Origin: Falsiroseomonas sp041690465
GTDB taxonomy: Bacteria > Pseudomonadota > Alphaproteobacteria > Acetobacterales > Acetobacteraceae
DNA length: 64,000 nucleotides
Direction: 5' to 3'
Assembly (NCBI RefSeq): GCF_041690465.1
Contig: NZ_JAWLHG010000010.1
Coordinates: 1-64,000 of the forward strand
The position numbers were made by a program, and so were the translations under genes. The notes under the pieces were generated by a model. It was not told the DNA's origin. It saw only the letters and a program-made list of their open reading frames with translations, and ran no database searches. Positions 45,964-54,670 of this stretch are shown here, piece after piece. Within the stretch, counting starts at the first letter, position 1. Each line of letters opens with the position of its first letter.

Positions 45964-46260
45964 ATGGCGATCCCACCGCTCTCGCCCGGACCGGCCGGCG
46001 CCATCGCGGCTGCCGCGCGCGGCCTGCACCGCGTCGGGACGCAGGCGGCGGACGCCGCCGGGCGCGTCGCCACCGCCGGTGCGCCACGGCTCGTCGAGGA
46101 CGGCAGCGCCCGCGCGGCGCTGGAGGCGACCGCCGTCGCGCCGGACCTGGCCCGCGGCATGGTGGATCTGCTGCTGGCGCGCCAGGCCTATGCGGCCAAC
46201 GCCGCGGTGATGCGCAGCGCCGACGAGATGGCGGCGGAGCTGGTCCGCCGCACCGCCTGA
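45964..46260 (+). CDS. Small protein resembling the ends of a flagellar rod/hook protein
   Basis: The product has 98 residues. The C-terminal MVDLLLARQAYAANAAVMRSADEM matches the heptad helix that closes FlgB/FlgC/FlgE-type axial proteins (typical: DLLLAQRAYEANAKVI). The N-terminus GAIAAAARGLHRVGTQAADAAGRV resembles a degenerate version of their opening helix. The central part of a real FlgC (about 60 more residues) is missing. No flagellar gene is nearby. It may be a stand-alone rod-like protein of alphaproteobacteria or a decayed paralogue. The ATG at 45964 lacks a clear ribosome site. Confidence 0.6.
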   Translation: MAIPPLSPGPAGAIAAAARGLHRVGTQAADAAGRVATAGAPRLVEDGSARAALEATAVAPDLARGMVDLLLARQAYAANAAVMRSADEMAAELVRRTA

Positions 46261-46279
46261 GCGCCGCGTGCGGCCCCCT

Positions 46280-47209
46280 CTACTCTGCCGCGTGCAGCCT
46301 GGTCGGCAGGCGGAAGGTGACGTCCTCGGTGATGCCGGGCAGCGCCGCCACATCCGCCGCGCCGAGCGCGCGCAGCGTCGCCACCACCTCCTCCACCAGG
46401 CGCTCGGGCGCGGAGGCGCCGGCAGTGAGGCCGACATTGCGCGCCCCCTCCACCATCGCCGCGGTCAGCGCGCCGGCGTCGGCGATGAGGAAGGCGCGGG
46501 CGCCGCATTCCTCGGCGATCTCGCGCAGCCGGTTGGAGTTGGAACTGTTCGCCGCGCCGACCACCAGCACCACGTCGCATTCCCGCGCCAGGTCGCGCAC
46601 CGCGGTCTGCCGGTTCTGGGTGGCGTAGCAGATGTCGCGCGTCCCCGGGCCGACCGCATCGGCGAAGCGCGCCTTGATCGCCTCGATCACCTCCCGCGTG
46701 TCGTCCACCGACAGCGTGGTCTGGGTGATATAGGCGACGTTGCGCTCCGGCGGGATCGGCAGCGCGGCGACATCGGCGACATCGGCGACCAGATGCACCT
46801 CGCCGTCGATCTGGCCGAGCGTGCCCTCCACCTCGGGATGGCCGGCATGGCCGATCAGGATCACCGCGCGCCCCTCCTTCGCGTAGCGGCGGCCCTCGAC
46901 ATGCACCTTGGTGACCAGCGGGCAGGTGGCGTCCAGCACGTCGAGCCCGCGCTGGGTGGCATCCCGCTCCACCGCGCGGGCGACGCCATGGGCGGAGAAG
47001 ACGGTCAGTGCGCCCGCCGGTACCTCGTCCAGCTCACGCACGAAGATGGCGCCCTTGGCGCGCAGATCCTCCACCACGTGGCGGTTGTGGACGATCTCAT
47101 GGCGGACATAGACCGGGGCACCATGGATCGCGAGCGCGCGTTCGACGATCTCGATCGCCCTCACCACGCCCGCGCAGAAGCCGCGCGGTTCGGCCAGCAG
47201 GATGCGCAT
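46280..47209 (-). CDS. ispH: 4-hydroxy-3-methylbut-2-enyl diphosphate reductase
   Basis: The 309-residue last enzyme of the MEP isoprenoid pathway makes IPP and DMAPP with a [4Fe-4S] cluster. Its three Cys ligands are in GFCAGVVRAIEI (residue 12), DATCPLVTKVH (about 96) and DICYATQNRQ (about 191). The substrate-binding His (YVRHEIVHN and GHAGHPEVEG) and Thr-Gln motifs are present. The ATG at 47209 begins MRILLAEPRGFCAG, the family start; a GTG at 47230 would add seven residues. It lies convergent to the flagellar-rod-like gene. Confidence 0.97.
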   Translation of the reverse strand: MRILLAEPRGFCAGVVRAIEIVERALAIHGAPVYVRHEIVHNRHVVEDLRAKGAIFVRELDEVPAGALTVFSAHGVARAVERDATQRGLDVLDATCPLVTKVHVEGRRYAKEGRAVILIGHAGHPEVEGTLGQIDGEVHLVADVADVAALPIPPERNVAYITQTTLSVDDTREVIEAIKARFADAVGPGTRDICYATQNRQTAVRDLARECDVVLVVGAANSSNSNRLREIAEECGARAFLIADAGALTAAMVEGARNVGLTAGASAPERLVEEVVATLRALGAADVAALPGITEDVTFRLPTRLHAAE

Positions 47210-47345
47210 CCGTCCCCGTCCCTCGTTCACCCGACAGGATGTAGGAGCCCGCGCCGGGAGTGAAGAGGGTTGTCAAGCAAGACTGACACCGCCCCCGCGG
47301 TTTGTCAGCCGCAGCGGAGCCGGCCGAACAGCCCGCATCCGCGCT

Positions 47346-47368
47346 TCACCGGCGCCGGGCGCCGGTGA
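47346..47368 (-). terminator. Hairpin after gcrA
   Basis: A perfect 10-base stem (tcaccggcgc / gcgccggtga) with a 3-base loop lies 21 bases past the gcrA stop. No U-tract follows. The remaining sequence from 47231 to 47389 shows no gene and probably holds the ispH promoter. Confidence 0.45.
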
Positions 47369-47389
47369 TCGCAGGCCTGCAAGTAGCTG

Positions 47390-47866
47390 TTATGCCGCGT
47401 CCTCGCGCCGGTCGCGAGCCTTCACATAGGCCACCGCCGCATGTTCCGGGCAGTACGGCTTGCCGGACAGCGCATCGCCCGCGCAGAAGCGGAAACCGGG
47501 CTGGCCCGGCTCGCCGATCGGCCAGCAGCAGGCCCGCGCCGAGGCGGCGCGCGGGAAGGGGCGCACCACCGCCCGCGCCGGCGCCATTGCCGGCGCCGCC
47601 ACGGCGGCAGGCATCTGCGCCACCTGCGGCAGGGTGCTGCGCGGCGCCGGCACGGCGGCCCGCACGGGGCGCACCGCCTGCGGCCGCGCCACCGCCCCGC
47701 CGGTTTCGCGGCGGATCGGGGAAGGCCGCGCCGGCAGGTTCAGCCGGTGCGCCTTCCCCACCACTGCATTCTTCGAGATCCCCATCCGACGACCGATCTC
47801 GGCCGTCGAATGCCCCTCCGCCCAGAGCGCGCGCAGCCGCTCAATGGCCTCTGCCGACCAGTCCAT
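47390..47866 (-). CDS. gcrA: GcrA family cell-cycle regulator
   Basis: The 158-residue product has the GcrA N-terminal DNA-binding domain: MDWSAEAIERLRALWAEGHS followed by TAEIGRRMGISKNAVVGKAH (about 20-42). A Pro/Ala/Arg linker leads to a C-terminal region with CCWPIGEPG, FRFCAGDALSGKPYCPEH, probably a sigma-factor contact with a Cys-rich metal site. In Caulobacter GcrA binds sigma70 and activates promoters carrying CcrM-methylated sites. The ATG at 47866 has ggagga upstream; the frame beyond it is unrelated. It is monocistronic by position, with an inverted repeat in its upstream region. Confidence 0.93.
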   Translation of the reverse strand: MDWSAEAIERLRALWAEGHSTAEIGRRMGISKNAVVGKAHRLNLPARPSPIRRETGGAVARPQAVRPVRAAVPAPRSTLPQVAQMPAAVAAPAMAPARAVVRPFPRAASARACCWPIGEPGQPGFRFCAGDALSGKPYCPEHAAVAYVKARDRREDAA

Positions 47867-47888
47867 GCCAGTCCTCCACCGCCCCCTA

Positions 47889-47906
47889 CCTACCAGATAC
47901 GGTAGG
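47889..47906. promoter_or_regulatory. Inverted repeat upstream of gcrA
   Basis: cctacc (47889-47894) and ggtagg (47901-47906) are a perfect 6-base dyad around agatac, about 22 bases ahead of the gcrA start codon on the minus strand. The position could overlap the -10 element or the transcription start, consistent with an operator. No GANTC methylation site was seen in it. Confidence 0.35.
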
Positions 47907-47988
47907 CCAACGCCGGCGGCAGACACAAGTTCTGGTTGGTGTCACGGGTGCGAAAAGCTGTGGACAGATGCCCCGCGGCCGCCTTCCG

Positions 47989-48954
47989 TCAGAAAAGCAG
48001 CCCCTTCCTTAACAGGCCATGAACGCCCTTCTCGCCGTTCACCGTCTGCGTCACCCGGAAGTCCACCGCCAGCGAGCAGAGCTGATAGGCGTCCGCGGCG
48101 GAGACGTTCATCCGCGCGACGATGAAGCCGATCATCTCCCGCAGCGCCTGCTTCATGGCGAGGTCGAGATCCTCGTGCAGGCCCATCGAGACGTAGTGCG
48201 TCGGCGTCTCGGCGCGCGGGAAGCGCAGCGCCGGATCGGCCGCGCCGCCGCCCTTCTCCAGCGTCAGGCGGAAATGCCCGGTCAGGCACATCTCCAGCGC
48301 GTTGATGCAGACCTCGCCATCGCCCTGCACCCCGTGCCCGTCGCCGGCCGAGAACATCCCGCCCGCCACATGCACCGGCAGCCACAGCGTGGTGCCCTCG
48401 ACCAGCTCCTTGTTGTCGAGGTTGCCGCCATGGGCGCGCGGCTCCTTGGTGGACAGCCGCCCCCAGGCGGCGGGCGGCGCCACGCCCATCACGCCGAAGA
48501 AGGGCGAGAGCGGCAGCGTCACCCCGGGCCCGACCGGCACACGGCAGGTCATCGCCGCCTTGTCCACCGGGATGTGCAGCATGCGGGCATAGGGGAAATC
48601 CTCCGGCAGCGTGCCGAACAGCGGGCGGAAGCCGCAGAAGCCCCAGTCGTTGCCGAGCTCGATCCGCTCGATGTCCACGCGGAGCACGTCGCCGGGCTCG
48701 GCGCCCTGCACCGCGACCGGGCCGGTGATGAGGTGCGGCCCCATGCGCGGCGGGTCGGCGGCATGGATGGCGGCGAGCGCCGGCGGCACCTTCAGCCCAC
48801 TCTCCGGCGAAGGCATCACCTCCTTCGCGCCCGAGACGCATTCCAGCACCACCAGGTCACCGCTGGCGATCGTCGCCACCGGCGGGAAGCCGGCATCGAA
48901 GGCGCCGTAGCGCACGGTTTCGGGGGTCGCGGCGATGCGGTGCGTGGCGGGCAT
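47989..48954 (-). CDS. Acetamidase/formamidase family protein
   Basis: The 321-residue product has GDLVVLECVSGAKEVMPSPE around residue 32, HLITGPVAVQGAEPGDVLRV around residue 75, GGNLDNKELVEGTTLWLPVHV around 195 and GMFSAGDGHGVQGDGEVCI around 215, all typical of FmdA/AmdA metal-dependent amidases. It hydrolyses small amides such as formamide, releasing ammonia. The ATG at 48954 opens the family N-terminus. It is upstream of gcrA in the same direction but about 120 bases away, so probably separate. Confidence 0.88.
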   Translation of the reverse strand: MPATHRIAATPETVRYGAFDAGFPPVATIASGDLVVLECVSGAKEVMPSPESGLKVPPALAAIHAADPPRMGPHLITGPVAVQGAEPGDVLRVDIERIELGNDWGFCGFRPLFGTLPEDFPYARMLHIPVDKAAMTCRVPVGPGVTLPLSPFFGVMGVAPPAAWGRLSTKEPRAHGGNLDNKELVEGTTLWLPVHVAGGMFSAGDGHGVQGDGEVCINALEMCLTGHFRLTLEKGGGAADPALRFPRAETPTHYVSMGLHEDLDLAMKQALREMIGFIVARMNVSAADAYQLCSLAVDFRVTQTVNGEKGVHGLLRKGLLF

Positions 48955-49030
48955 GGCGGGCCTCGTGGCGGGGGATGGAGCGCCCGCCAAACAATCGCGG
49001 CCGGCGCTGCGGGTCAATCCGTGCGGCTGC

Positions 49031-49735
49031 TCAGCGCGCGCGCAGCAGCACGGCGCGCAGCCGCCGCTGGTCCTCCGGGCAGATCCGGCTGATGCGGCGG
49101 TACTCCTCCGGCGTGTCGATCGCCGCATGGCCGGCCTCGCGCGCGCTGCGCAGGCGCTGCAGCACCGGCTCCACCGCGCGGGAGAGATCGTCCTGCAGGG
49201 CGGTCGCGGCGGTGTTGAGGTCGGCCGCGCGGTGCTCCGCGCGCGCCGCCCAGTCGCGCGCCAGCCGGCGCAGCTCCGCCGACGCCTCGCGCAGGGTGCG
49301 GCGGTTGAGCTCGGCATGGCGGCGCTCATGCGCCAGCACCTCGCCCGCCAGGCAGCCGCCGGCCGGAACCTCCCGCGCCAGGCGGATGCTGTGCTCGGCA
49401 TGCACCAGCTGCAGGCGCACCTCGGCCGGCAGTGCGCAGACCGGGCCGCCCTCCAACCCGCGCGAGCGCACCGTGATCTCGCTGCTCCACTCCACGCGGG
49501 AGAGGGTGAGGCCGAGATGATGCGGGAATTCGCCATCGGCCGCCCCGCCGACCTCGTCGCGCAGCCGCGCCGCGGGCAGTGCCGGCAGCACGCGCGGCTC
49601 CGGGTCCACCAGCTCCACGCTCACCAGCGGCGTGCCGCGCGGCGGGCAGGCCGGCCCGGCGCCGGCATCCGCACCATGGGCGGCGGCGAGGCCCGGCGTC
49701 AGCAGCAGGAGAAGGAAGGCGACGCGCCGGATCAG
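49031..49735 (-). CDS. Secreted protein with an HExxH motif, unusual start
   Basis: The product has about 234 residues. A signal peptide (IRRVAFLLLLLTPGLAAAHG) is followed by Cys-containing beta-rich sequence (PACPPRGTPLVSVELV). GCLAGEVLAHERRHAELNRRTL around residue 130 holds HERRH, an HExxH zinc-protease signature similar in setting to DUF922-type secreted proteins. A helical tail follows. There is no ATG, GTG or TTG before the signal peptide in a sensible place. The best start is a CTG at 49735 that overlaps the corA stop as CTGA. Catalysis is inferred, not shown. Confidence 0.6.
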   Translation of the reverse strand: MIRRVAFLLLLLTPGLAAAHGADAGAGPACPPRGTPLVSVELVDPEPRVLPALPAARLRDEVGGAADGEFPHHLGLTLSRVEWSSEITVRSRGLEGGPVCALPAEVRLQLVHAEHSIRLAREVPAGGCLAGEVLAHERRHAELNRRTLREASAELRRLARDWAARAEHRAADLNTAATALQDDLSRAVEPVLQRLRSAREAGHAAIDTPEEYRRISRICPEDQRRLRAVLLRAR

Positions 49736-50715
49736 AGCCAGCCCTTCCGCTTGAAATAGACGATCGGCAGCACCGCCGAGACCACCATCAGCAGCAGCGC
49801 CGCCGGATAGCCCCAGGCCTGGTTCAGCTCCGGCATCTGCGCGAAGTTCATGCCGTAGATGCTGGCGATCAGCGTCGGCGGCATCAGCGCCACCGAGGCC
49901 ACGGTGAAGGTCTTGATGATGTTGGTCTGCTCGACATTGATGATGCCGAGCACCGCATCCAGCAGGAAGTTGGCCTTGCTGTTCAGGACGTTCGCGTGCT
50001 CGACCAGGGAGCGCACGTCGCGCACCAGGGTCTTGATCTGCGCTTGGTTCTCCTTCCGCACGGCGGTCGCCTTCTCCGCGCCGACGAAGGTGAGGATGCG
50101 CGACAGGCCGAGCAGCGTCTCGCTCGCCCGCGTCGTCACCTCGCCGACCTGGCCGAGGGTGATCAGCGTCTCGCGCAGGTCGGCGCTGCGTTCGTTCGCC
50201 TTCACCTTCACCCGTGCCCGGCGGAAGGCGGCGGAGGAGGCGCCGTCCATCTCGCCGCCGATGCGCTCCAGCACGTCGGCCAGCCGGTCCACGATCTGCT
50301 CGAACAGGTGCAGCATCACCCCATCCGGCGTGGCGACCAGCCCCGGGCTCTTCTGGCAACGCAGCGAGAAGGCGGTGAAGGCCCTAGGGGTCTGGTAGCG
50401 CACCGTCACCAGCGCCTGGCTGGCGAGCACGAAGGTGATCGGGGTGGAGTTGTACTCGCCGCGATCCACGCCGTGCAGGAAGTTGGCCGTGAGGAACAGC
50501 ACGTCATCCTCGCGATAAAGCCGGGAGGAGCTTTCGATCTCCTCCATCTCCTCCCGCGTCGGAACTTCCAGGCGCAGCGCGGACTGCACCGCGCGCTCCT
50601 CCTCCGGCGTCGGATTCAGCAGGTCGATCCAGACGGCGCGCGCCAGTTCGGCGGGCGGCAGCAGTCCCTCGTGCACCGAAACGCGGCCTTCGGCGAGGGC
50701 ATAGGTTGTCAGCAT
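49732..50715 (-). CDS. corA: CorA-type magnesium/divalent cation transporter
   Basis: The 327-residue product has a cytoplasmic N-domain, a long helix and two C-terminal transmembrane helices with the signature YGMNF between them (SIYGMNFAQMPELNQ), ending YFKRKGWL. VPTREEMEEIESSSRLYRED around residue 50 is typical of the CorA funnel domain. The ATG at 50715 starts the family N-terminus. It follows mtnC by 57 bases in the same direction and may belong to the same transcript. Confidence 0.94.
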   Translation of the reverse strand: MLTTYALAEGRVSVHEGLLPPAELARAVWIDLLNPTPEEERAVQSALRLEVPTREEMEEIESSSRLYREDDVLFLTANFLHGVDRGEYNSTPITFVLASQALVTVRYQTPRAFTAFSLRCQKSPGLVATPDGVMLHLFEQIVDRLADVLERIGGEMDGASSAAFRRARVKVKANERSADLRETLITLGQVGEVTTRASETLLGLSRILTFVGAEKATAVRKENQAQIKTLVRDVRSLVEHANVLNSKANFLLDAVLGIINVEQTNIIKTFTVASVALMPPTLIASIYGMNFAQMPELNQAWGYPAALLLMVVSAVLPIVYFKRKGWL

Positions 50716-50772
50716 CCAGGGGGCCTCCCGCCGAGGGGCTGGGCGGCATCTAGCCCGCGGCGCGGGGGGCTG

Positions 50773-51459
50773 TCACCCCGGCGCGTGCGGCAGCGCGAAA
50801 CGTTGCGCAACCGCCGGAAAATCTGTGGCTTCGGCGTGCCGCCCGCAGGGCAGCGTGCCGTCGGCCGTGCGCACCAGCTGGCAGGTGGCGAGGCCCGCGC
50901 CAGAAGCCGCGTCCAGTTCCTCCGCCACGTCCGAGAGGAACAGGATGCTGGCTGGCGGCAGCGCCAGCTCCCGCGCAATGGCGGCGTAGGACGCGGCCTC
51001 GCGCTTGGCGCCGATGCGGGTGTCGAAGAAGCCGCCGAACAGCCCCTCAAGGTCGCCGGCAACGGAATGGCGGAACAGCAGCCGCTGCGCCTCCACCGAG
51101 CCGGAGGAATAGACCGCGAGGGTGATCCCGGCCGCGGCCCAGGCGCGCAGGCAGGGCGCGACATCGGGCCAGAGATGGCCCTTGAGCCGCCCATCCTCGA
51201 AGCCGGCGCGCCAGATCAGGCCCTGCAACGACTTGAGCGGCGTCGCCTTCACATCCTCCGCCATCCAGCGGCGCAGCGTGCCGCGGCGATCGGGGCCCGG
51301 CACCTCCGCGAGGAGGGCGGCGACCTTCGGATCGCCCTCATGCGCATCGAGGAAGCCGTCCAGCGCCGCCTCCGCGAAGGGGAACAGCGTCTCCTTCACG
51401 AAGGCGATCGCGCTGGTGGTGCCTTCGATGTCGGTGAGGATGGCGCGGACGGTGGTCAC
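50773..51459 (-). CDS. mtnC: Enolase-phosphatase E1 of methionine salvage
   Basis: The 228-residue HAD-type enzyme has ILTDIEGTTSAIAFVKETLFPF (catalytic DIEGT) at the N-terminus, RRWMAEDVKATPLKSLQGLIW, AVYSSGSVEAQRLLF (second HAD Ser) and ILFLSDVAEELDAA. It converts 2,3-diketo-5-methylthiopentyl-1-phosphate to the acireductone used by MtnD. The start is GTG at 51459, overlapping the mtnD stop (GTGA). Confidence 0.94.
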   Translation of the reverse strand: MTTVRAILTDIEGTTSAIAFVKETLFPFAEAALDGFLDAHEGDPKVAALLAEVPGPDRRGTLRRWMAEDVKATPLKSLQGLIWRAGFEDGRLKGHLWPDVAPCLRAWAAAGITLAVYSSGSVEAQRLLFRHSVAGDLEGLFGGFFDTRIGAKREAASYAAIARELALPPASILFLSDVAEELDAASGAGLATCQLVRTADGTLPCGRHAEATDFPAVAQRFALPHAPG

Positions 51460-51995
51460 GCCGTCGCGGCGGGGAACTTCTCCGCCATGTCGGTGCCGGT
51501 GTAGTGCGGCGTCCAGCCGGTGGTGTCGGTGAAGACCCGTACCACGGCGAAGTTCGGATTCTCGCCGGCGTCGAACCAGTGCTTCGAATTCGCCGGCACG
51601 CTGATCAGGTCGCCCGGGCCGCAATGCGCGTCGAACACCTTTCCATTCATGTGCAGCACGAAGTTGCCGGTGCCGCTGTGGAAGAAGCGCACCTCGTCCT
51701 CGGTGTGCGTGTGCTCGGAGAGGAACTTGGCGCGCATCGCATCCTTCTGCGGATGGTCCGGCGTCAGCTTGATGACATCAGCCGTGCCCGCGCCGGTGGC
51801 GGCGAGGAAGGCGTCGAGATGCGGGCGATAGGCGGCGAGGATCGCCTCCGCATCGGCATCGGCCGGGAGGTCCGCGCGCGGCCATTGCTCGAAGCGCACG
51901 CCGACCGTCTTCAGCTCGGCGGCGATGCGCTGCGGGTCCTCGGTGACCAGGAGCTGGTCGTTGGTCTCGGCGTTCCAGACGGTCAGGCGGCTCAT
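51456..51995 (-). CDS. mtnD: Acireductone dioxygenase
   Basis: The 179-residue cupin has SEHTHTEDEVRFFHSGTGNF around residue 93, which carries the metal-binding HxHxxxE set, and SVPANSKHWFDAGENPNF with the second His. The bound metal (Fe or Ni) decides between methionine salvage and an off-pathway product; sequence cannot tell. The ATG at 51995 overlaps the mtnB stop by 4 bases. Confidence 0.95.
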   Translation of the reverse strand: MSRLTVWNAETNDQLLVTEDPQRIAAELKTVGVRFEQWPRADLPADADAEAILAAYRPHLDAFLAATGAGTADVIKLTPDHPQKDAMRAKFLSEHTHTEDEVRFFHSGTGNFVLHMNGKVFDAHCGPGDLISVPANSKHWFDAGENPNFAVVRVFTDTTGWTPHYTGTDMAEKFPAATA

Positions 51996-52606
51996 CGCGC
52001 GTGCCTCCTCTCTTCCAATTCGCAGGCCAGCATGAATTCAAGCGCCTCCATGCGCAGCAGCGCAGCCGGCATGTCGGGCGCCCATACATAGGCGCCGTGG
52101 CCGCCGATCAAATACCCGGGCGGAACCTCGGCGAGGCCATCCCACAGGGCATCCAGCCCGCGCTGCATCCGCGCGATGTCCTGGTCGTTCGGCACCACCG
52201 GCAGCATCACCTCGGCGTCATGCGTCGGCAGGCCGGGGAAGGCCTTCAGCAGCTCGTAGCCCGCCAGGCGCAGCTCGTTGCCGGCGGCGCGCGACAGCAC
52301 CGTGTTGGCGATGGAATGGCCGTGCAGCACGGCGCCGGCCTGCGGGAAGCGGCGGTAGATCCCACAATGCAACAGCGTCTCGGCGGAGCTCCGCCGCGAC
52401 GCATCCTCCGCCACGCCATCGAGGTTCACCACCATCACGTCGTCCGTCGTGAGAAACCCCTTGTGCCGGCCGGAGGCGGTGACGGCCAGCCGCCGCGCAT
52501 CGAGCCGCATCGAGAAATTCCCCGCCGTCGCCGGCACCAGGCCGAGCGCGTCGAGCCGTCGCCCGGCGGCGACGATCGCTTCCGCGACATGCGCCGGCAC
52601 GCCCAC
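51992..52606 (-). CDS. mtnB: Methylthioribulose-1-phosphate dehydratase
   Basis: The class II aldolase-fold protein of about 204 residues has PATAGNFSMRLDARRLAVTASG, VLHGHSIANTVLSR (zinc His pair) and YLIGGHGAYVWAPDMPAALL. It performs the step before MtnC. The start is probably a GTG at 52606 (alternative GTG at 52600), 11 bases after the TRAP permease stop, so the permease and mtnB are probably co-translated. Confidence 0.92.
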   Translation of the reverse strand: MGVPAHVAEAIVAAGRRLDALGLVPATAGNFSMRLDARRLAVTASGRHKGFLTTDDVMVVNLDGVAEDASRRSSAETLLHCGIYRRFPQAGAVLHGHSIANTVLSRAAGNELRLAGYELLKAFPGLPTHDAEVMLPVVPNDQDIARMQRGLDALWDGLAEVPPGYLIGGHGAYVWAPDMPAALLRMEALEFMLACELEERRHAR

Positions 52607-52617
52607 GCCGCCTGGCC

Positions 52618-54639
52618 TCAGCGCCCGCCGAGCGGGGCGCGCGCCACCGTCTCGCCCTCCGCTGGCGCGCGCCGCCATTGCCAGACGATGATGCCGAGGC
52701 CGACCAGCAGCCCGCCGAGATCGGTCAGCCCTTCCGGCACCATCAGCGCGATCGCCGCGCAGCCCGCGACGATGCGCAGCGGCAGCACCAGCGCGGTGCG
52801 GAACATCCAGCCCTCGGTCGCCGAGGCCAGCAGGAACACGCCGAGCAGGGCGCTGCCCACCGCCTGCGCCACCACCAAGGTCTCACCCTGGCCGAGCAGC
52901 GCCGGCGACATCCAGAACATGTAGGGCACGATGAAGGTCGCCAGCCCGAGCTTCACCGCCTTCATCGAGGTCTTCCACATGTCGCCGCCCGCCAGCCCCG
53001 CGGCCGCAAACGAGGCCAGCGCCACCGGCGGCGTGATCGCGGAGAGCACCGCGAAGTAGAAGATGAACATGTGCGCCGACAGCGCCGGCACGCCCATGTC
53101 GATCAGCCCCGGCGCCACCACCGCGGCGGCGATCGCATAGGCCGCCGTGGTCGGCACGCCCATGCCGAGGATGATCGCCACCAGCATCGCGAACATCATC
53201 GCCAGCAGCGGCAGGCCCGCGGCGATCTGCAGCAGCAGCGAGGCGAAGCGGCCGCCCACGCCGGTCAGCCCGATCACGCCGGCGACGATGCCCGCCGTGG
53301 CGCAGACCGCGATCAGCTGCATCACCTCGCGCGCCGATCCCGCCAGCGCGTCGATCGAGCTCGTCACCAGCTCCATCACGGTGCCGATCACCGCCTGCAC
53401 CGGGTTCTGCTTCTGCACCGCCAGCCGGTGCAGCAGGAAGGTCATGGTCATGATGACCAGCGCCGCGGCGATGCCCCAGGCGGCGGCGCGGAAGGGCGAA
53501 TAGCCCTGCAGCAGGATGAAGATCAGGATCGCCAGCGGCGAGAGCATGTAGACCCGCTTCAGAAGCTGCAGCACGCTCGGCAGCTCGTTGCGCGGCAGGC
53601 CGTGCAGCCGCGCCTTGCGGGCGTGCAGGTCGCAATGGGTGTAGACCGCGAAGTAGAACAGCAGCGCCGGGATCACGCCGGCCAGCGCGATCTCGGTATA
53701 GGGGCGGCCCAGAACCTCGGACATGATGAAGGCGCCGGCCCCCATCACCGGCGGCGCCAGCTGCCCGCCGGTGGAGGCAGTGGCCTCCACCGCGCCCGCC
53801 GTCTCCCGGTCGTAGCCGCCGCGGCGCATCATCGGGATGGTGAAGGTGCCGGAGGCGACGACATTCGCCACCGAGCTGCCGCTGACGGTGCCGAACATGA
53901 AGGAGGAGACCACCGCCACCTTCGCCTGCCCGCCGCGGGCCCAGCCGACCAGGCCGAGCGCCAGTTCGTTGAAGTAGTCCCCCGCCCGGCTGGTCTGCAG
54001 GAAGGAGGCGAAGGTGACGAACATGATGATGAAGGTGGAGGAGACCTGCACGATGGTCCCCAGCACCCCGTTGTTGTTGAACAGCTCGGTCAGCGCCTGG
54101 TCCAGCGAGACGCCGCGGTGGAACAGGAGGCCCGGCATCCAGGGGCCAACGAAGCAATAGGCGATGAAGGTGCCGGCGATGATCGGCATCGCCATCCCCG
54201 CGCTGCGGCGGGCGAATTCCAGCACGATCAGGATGCCCGCCCCGGCCACCGCCAGGTCGCGCCAGTTCGGGCCCATGAAGGTGCGCATCTCGATCCCGTC
54301 GGCATCGAGCACGTAATGCGCGACAATCAGCACGCAGGGGATCAGCACCAGCCAGTCGTAGAAGGGCACGCGGTTGCCAGCGCCGCGCGCGGTGGGGGCG
54401 AACAGCAGGAAGCCGAGCGCGGCGCCGAGGAACACATGCGCGGCGCGCGCCACGGTCGGATCGGGCGGCGCGACCAGCAGGATCCACATGTGCCAGGCGA
54501 CGAAGGCAGCCGAGGCATAGCGCCAGAGCTGGCCCTGCCACCCCGTCAGGTTGCGGCGGGAGGAGGAGAACTCGGTATCGTCCACCGGCTGCGCGGTGGC
54601 GCCCTGCGGCAGGCCCGATGCGGCCGGCTGTGTTGTCAT
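52618..54639 (-). CDS. Fused TRAP transporter permease (4TM-12TM)
   Basis: The 673-residue product has many hydrophobic helices. The N-terminal part matches the small DctQ-like subunit, the rest the large DctM subunit: TFIIMFVTFASFLQTSRAGDYFNELALG, MFGTVSGSSVANVVASGTFTIP, GGQLAPPVMGAGAFIMSEVLG, ILGMGVPTTAAYAIAAAVV and AITPPVALASFAAAGLA. The fused form is typical of TAXI-type TRAP systems, which need a separate periplasmic binding protein; none lies in the window. The ATG at 54639 has gggaggcgac upstream. Position directly upstream of mtnBDC hints that it imports a methylthio compound or other precursor of that pathway. Confidence 0.92.
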   Translation of the reverse strand: MTTQPAASGLPQGATAQPVDDTEFSSSRRNLTGWQGQLWRYASAAFVAWHMWILLVAPPDPTVARAAHVFLGAALGFLLFAPTARGAGNRVPFYDWLVLIPCVLIVAHYVLDADGIEMRTFMGPNWRDLAVAGAGILIVLEFARRSAGMAMPIIAGTFIAYCFVGPWMPGLLFHRGVSLDQALTELFNNNGVLGTIVQVSSTFIIMFVTFASFLQTSRAGDYFNELALGLVGWARGGQAKVAVVSSFMFGTVSGSSVANVVASGTFTIPMMRRGGYDRETAGAVEATASTGGQLAPPVMGAGAFIMSEVLGRPYTEIALAGVIPALLFYFAVYTHCDLHARKARLHGLPRNELPSVLQLLKRVYMLSPLAILIFILLQGYSPFRAAAWGIAAALVIMTMTFLLHRLAVQKQNPVQAVIGTVMELVTSSIDALAGSAREVMQLIAVCATAGIVAGVIGLTGVGGRFASLLLQIAAGLPLLAMMFAMLVAIILGMGVPTTAAYAIAAAVVAPGLIDMGVPALSAHMFIFYFAVLSAITPPVALASFAAAGLAGGDMWKTSMKAVKLGLATFIVPYMFWMSPALLGQGETLVVAQAVGSALLGVFLLASATEGWMFRTALVLPLRIVAGCAAIALMVPEGLTDLGGLLVGLGIIVWQWRRAPAEGETVARAPLGGR

Positions 54640-54670
54640 GTCGCCTCCCAGAAGCGCCCGCACAAACGAA

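Noticed and set aside
45876..46160. Minus-strand open frame opposite the flagellar-rod-like gene
   Set aside because: No motif. The + strand frame carries a recognisable axial-protein helix.
48955..49030. Extension of the formamidase frame upstream to 49536
   Set aside because: The extension is antisense to the HExxH gene and unrelated to the family. The ATG at 48954 matches the family start.
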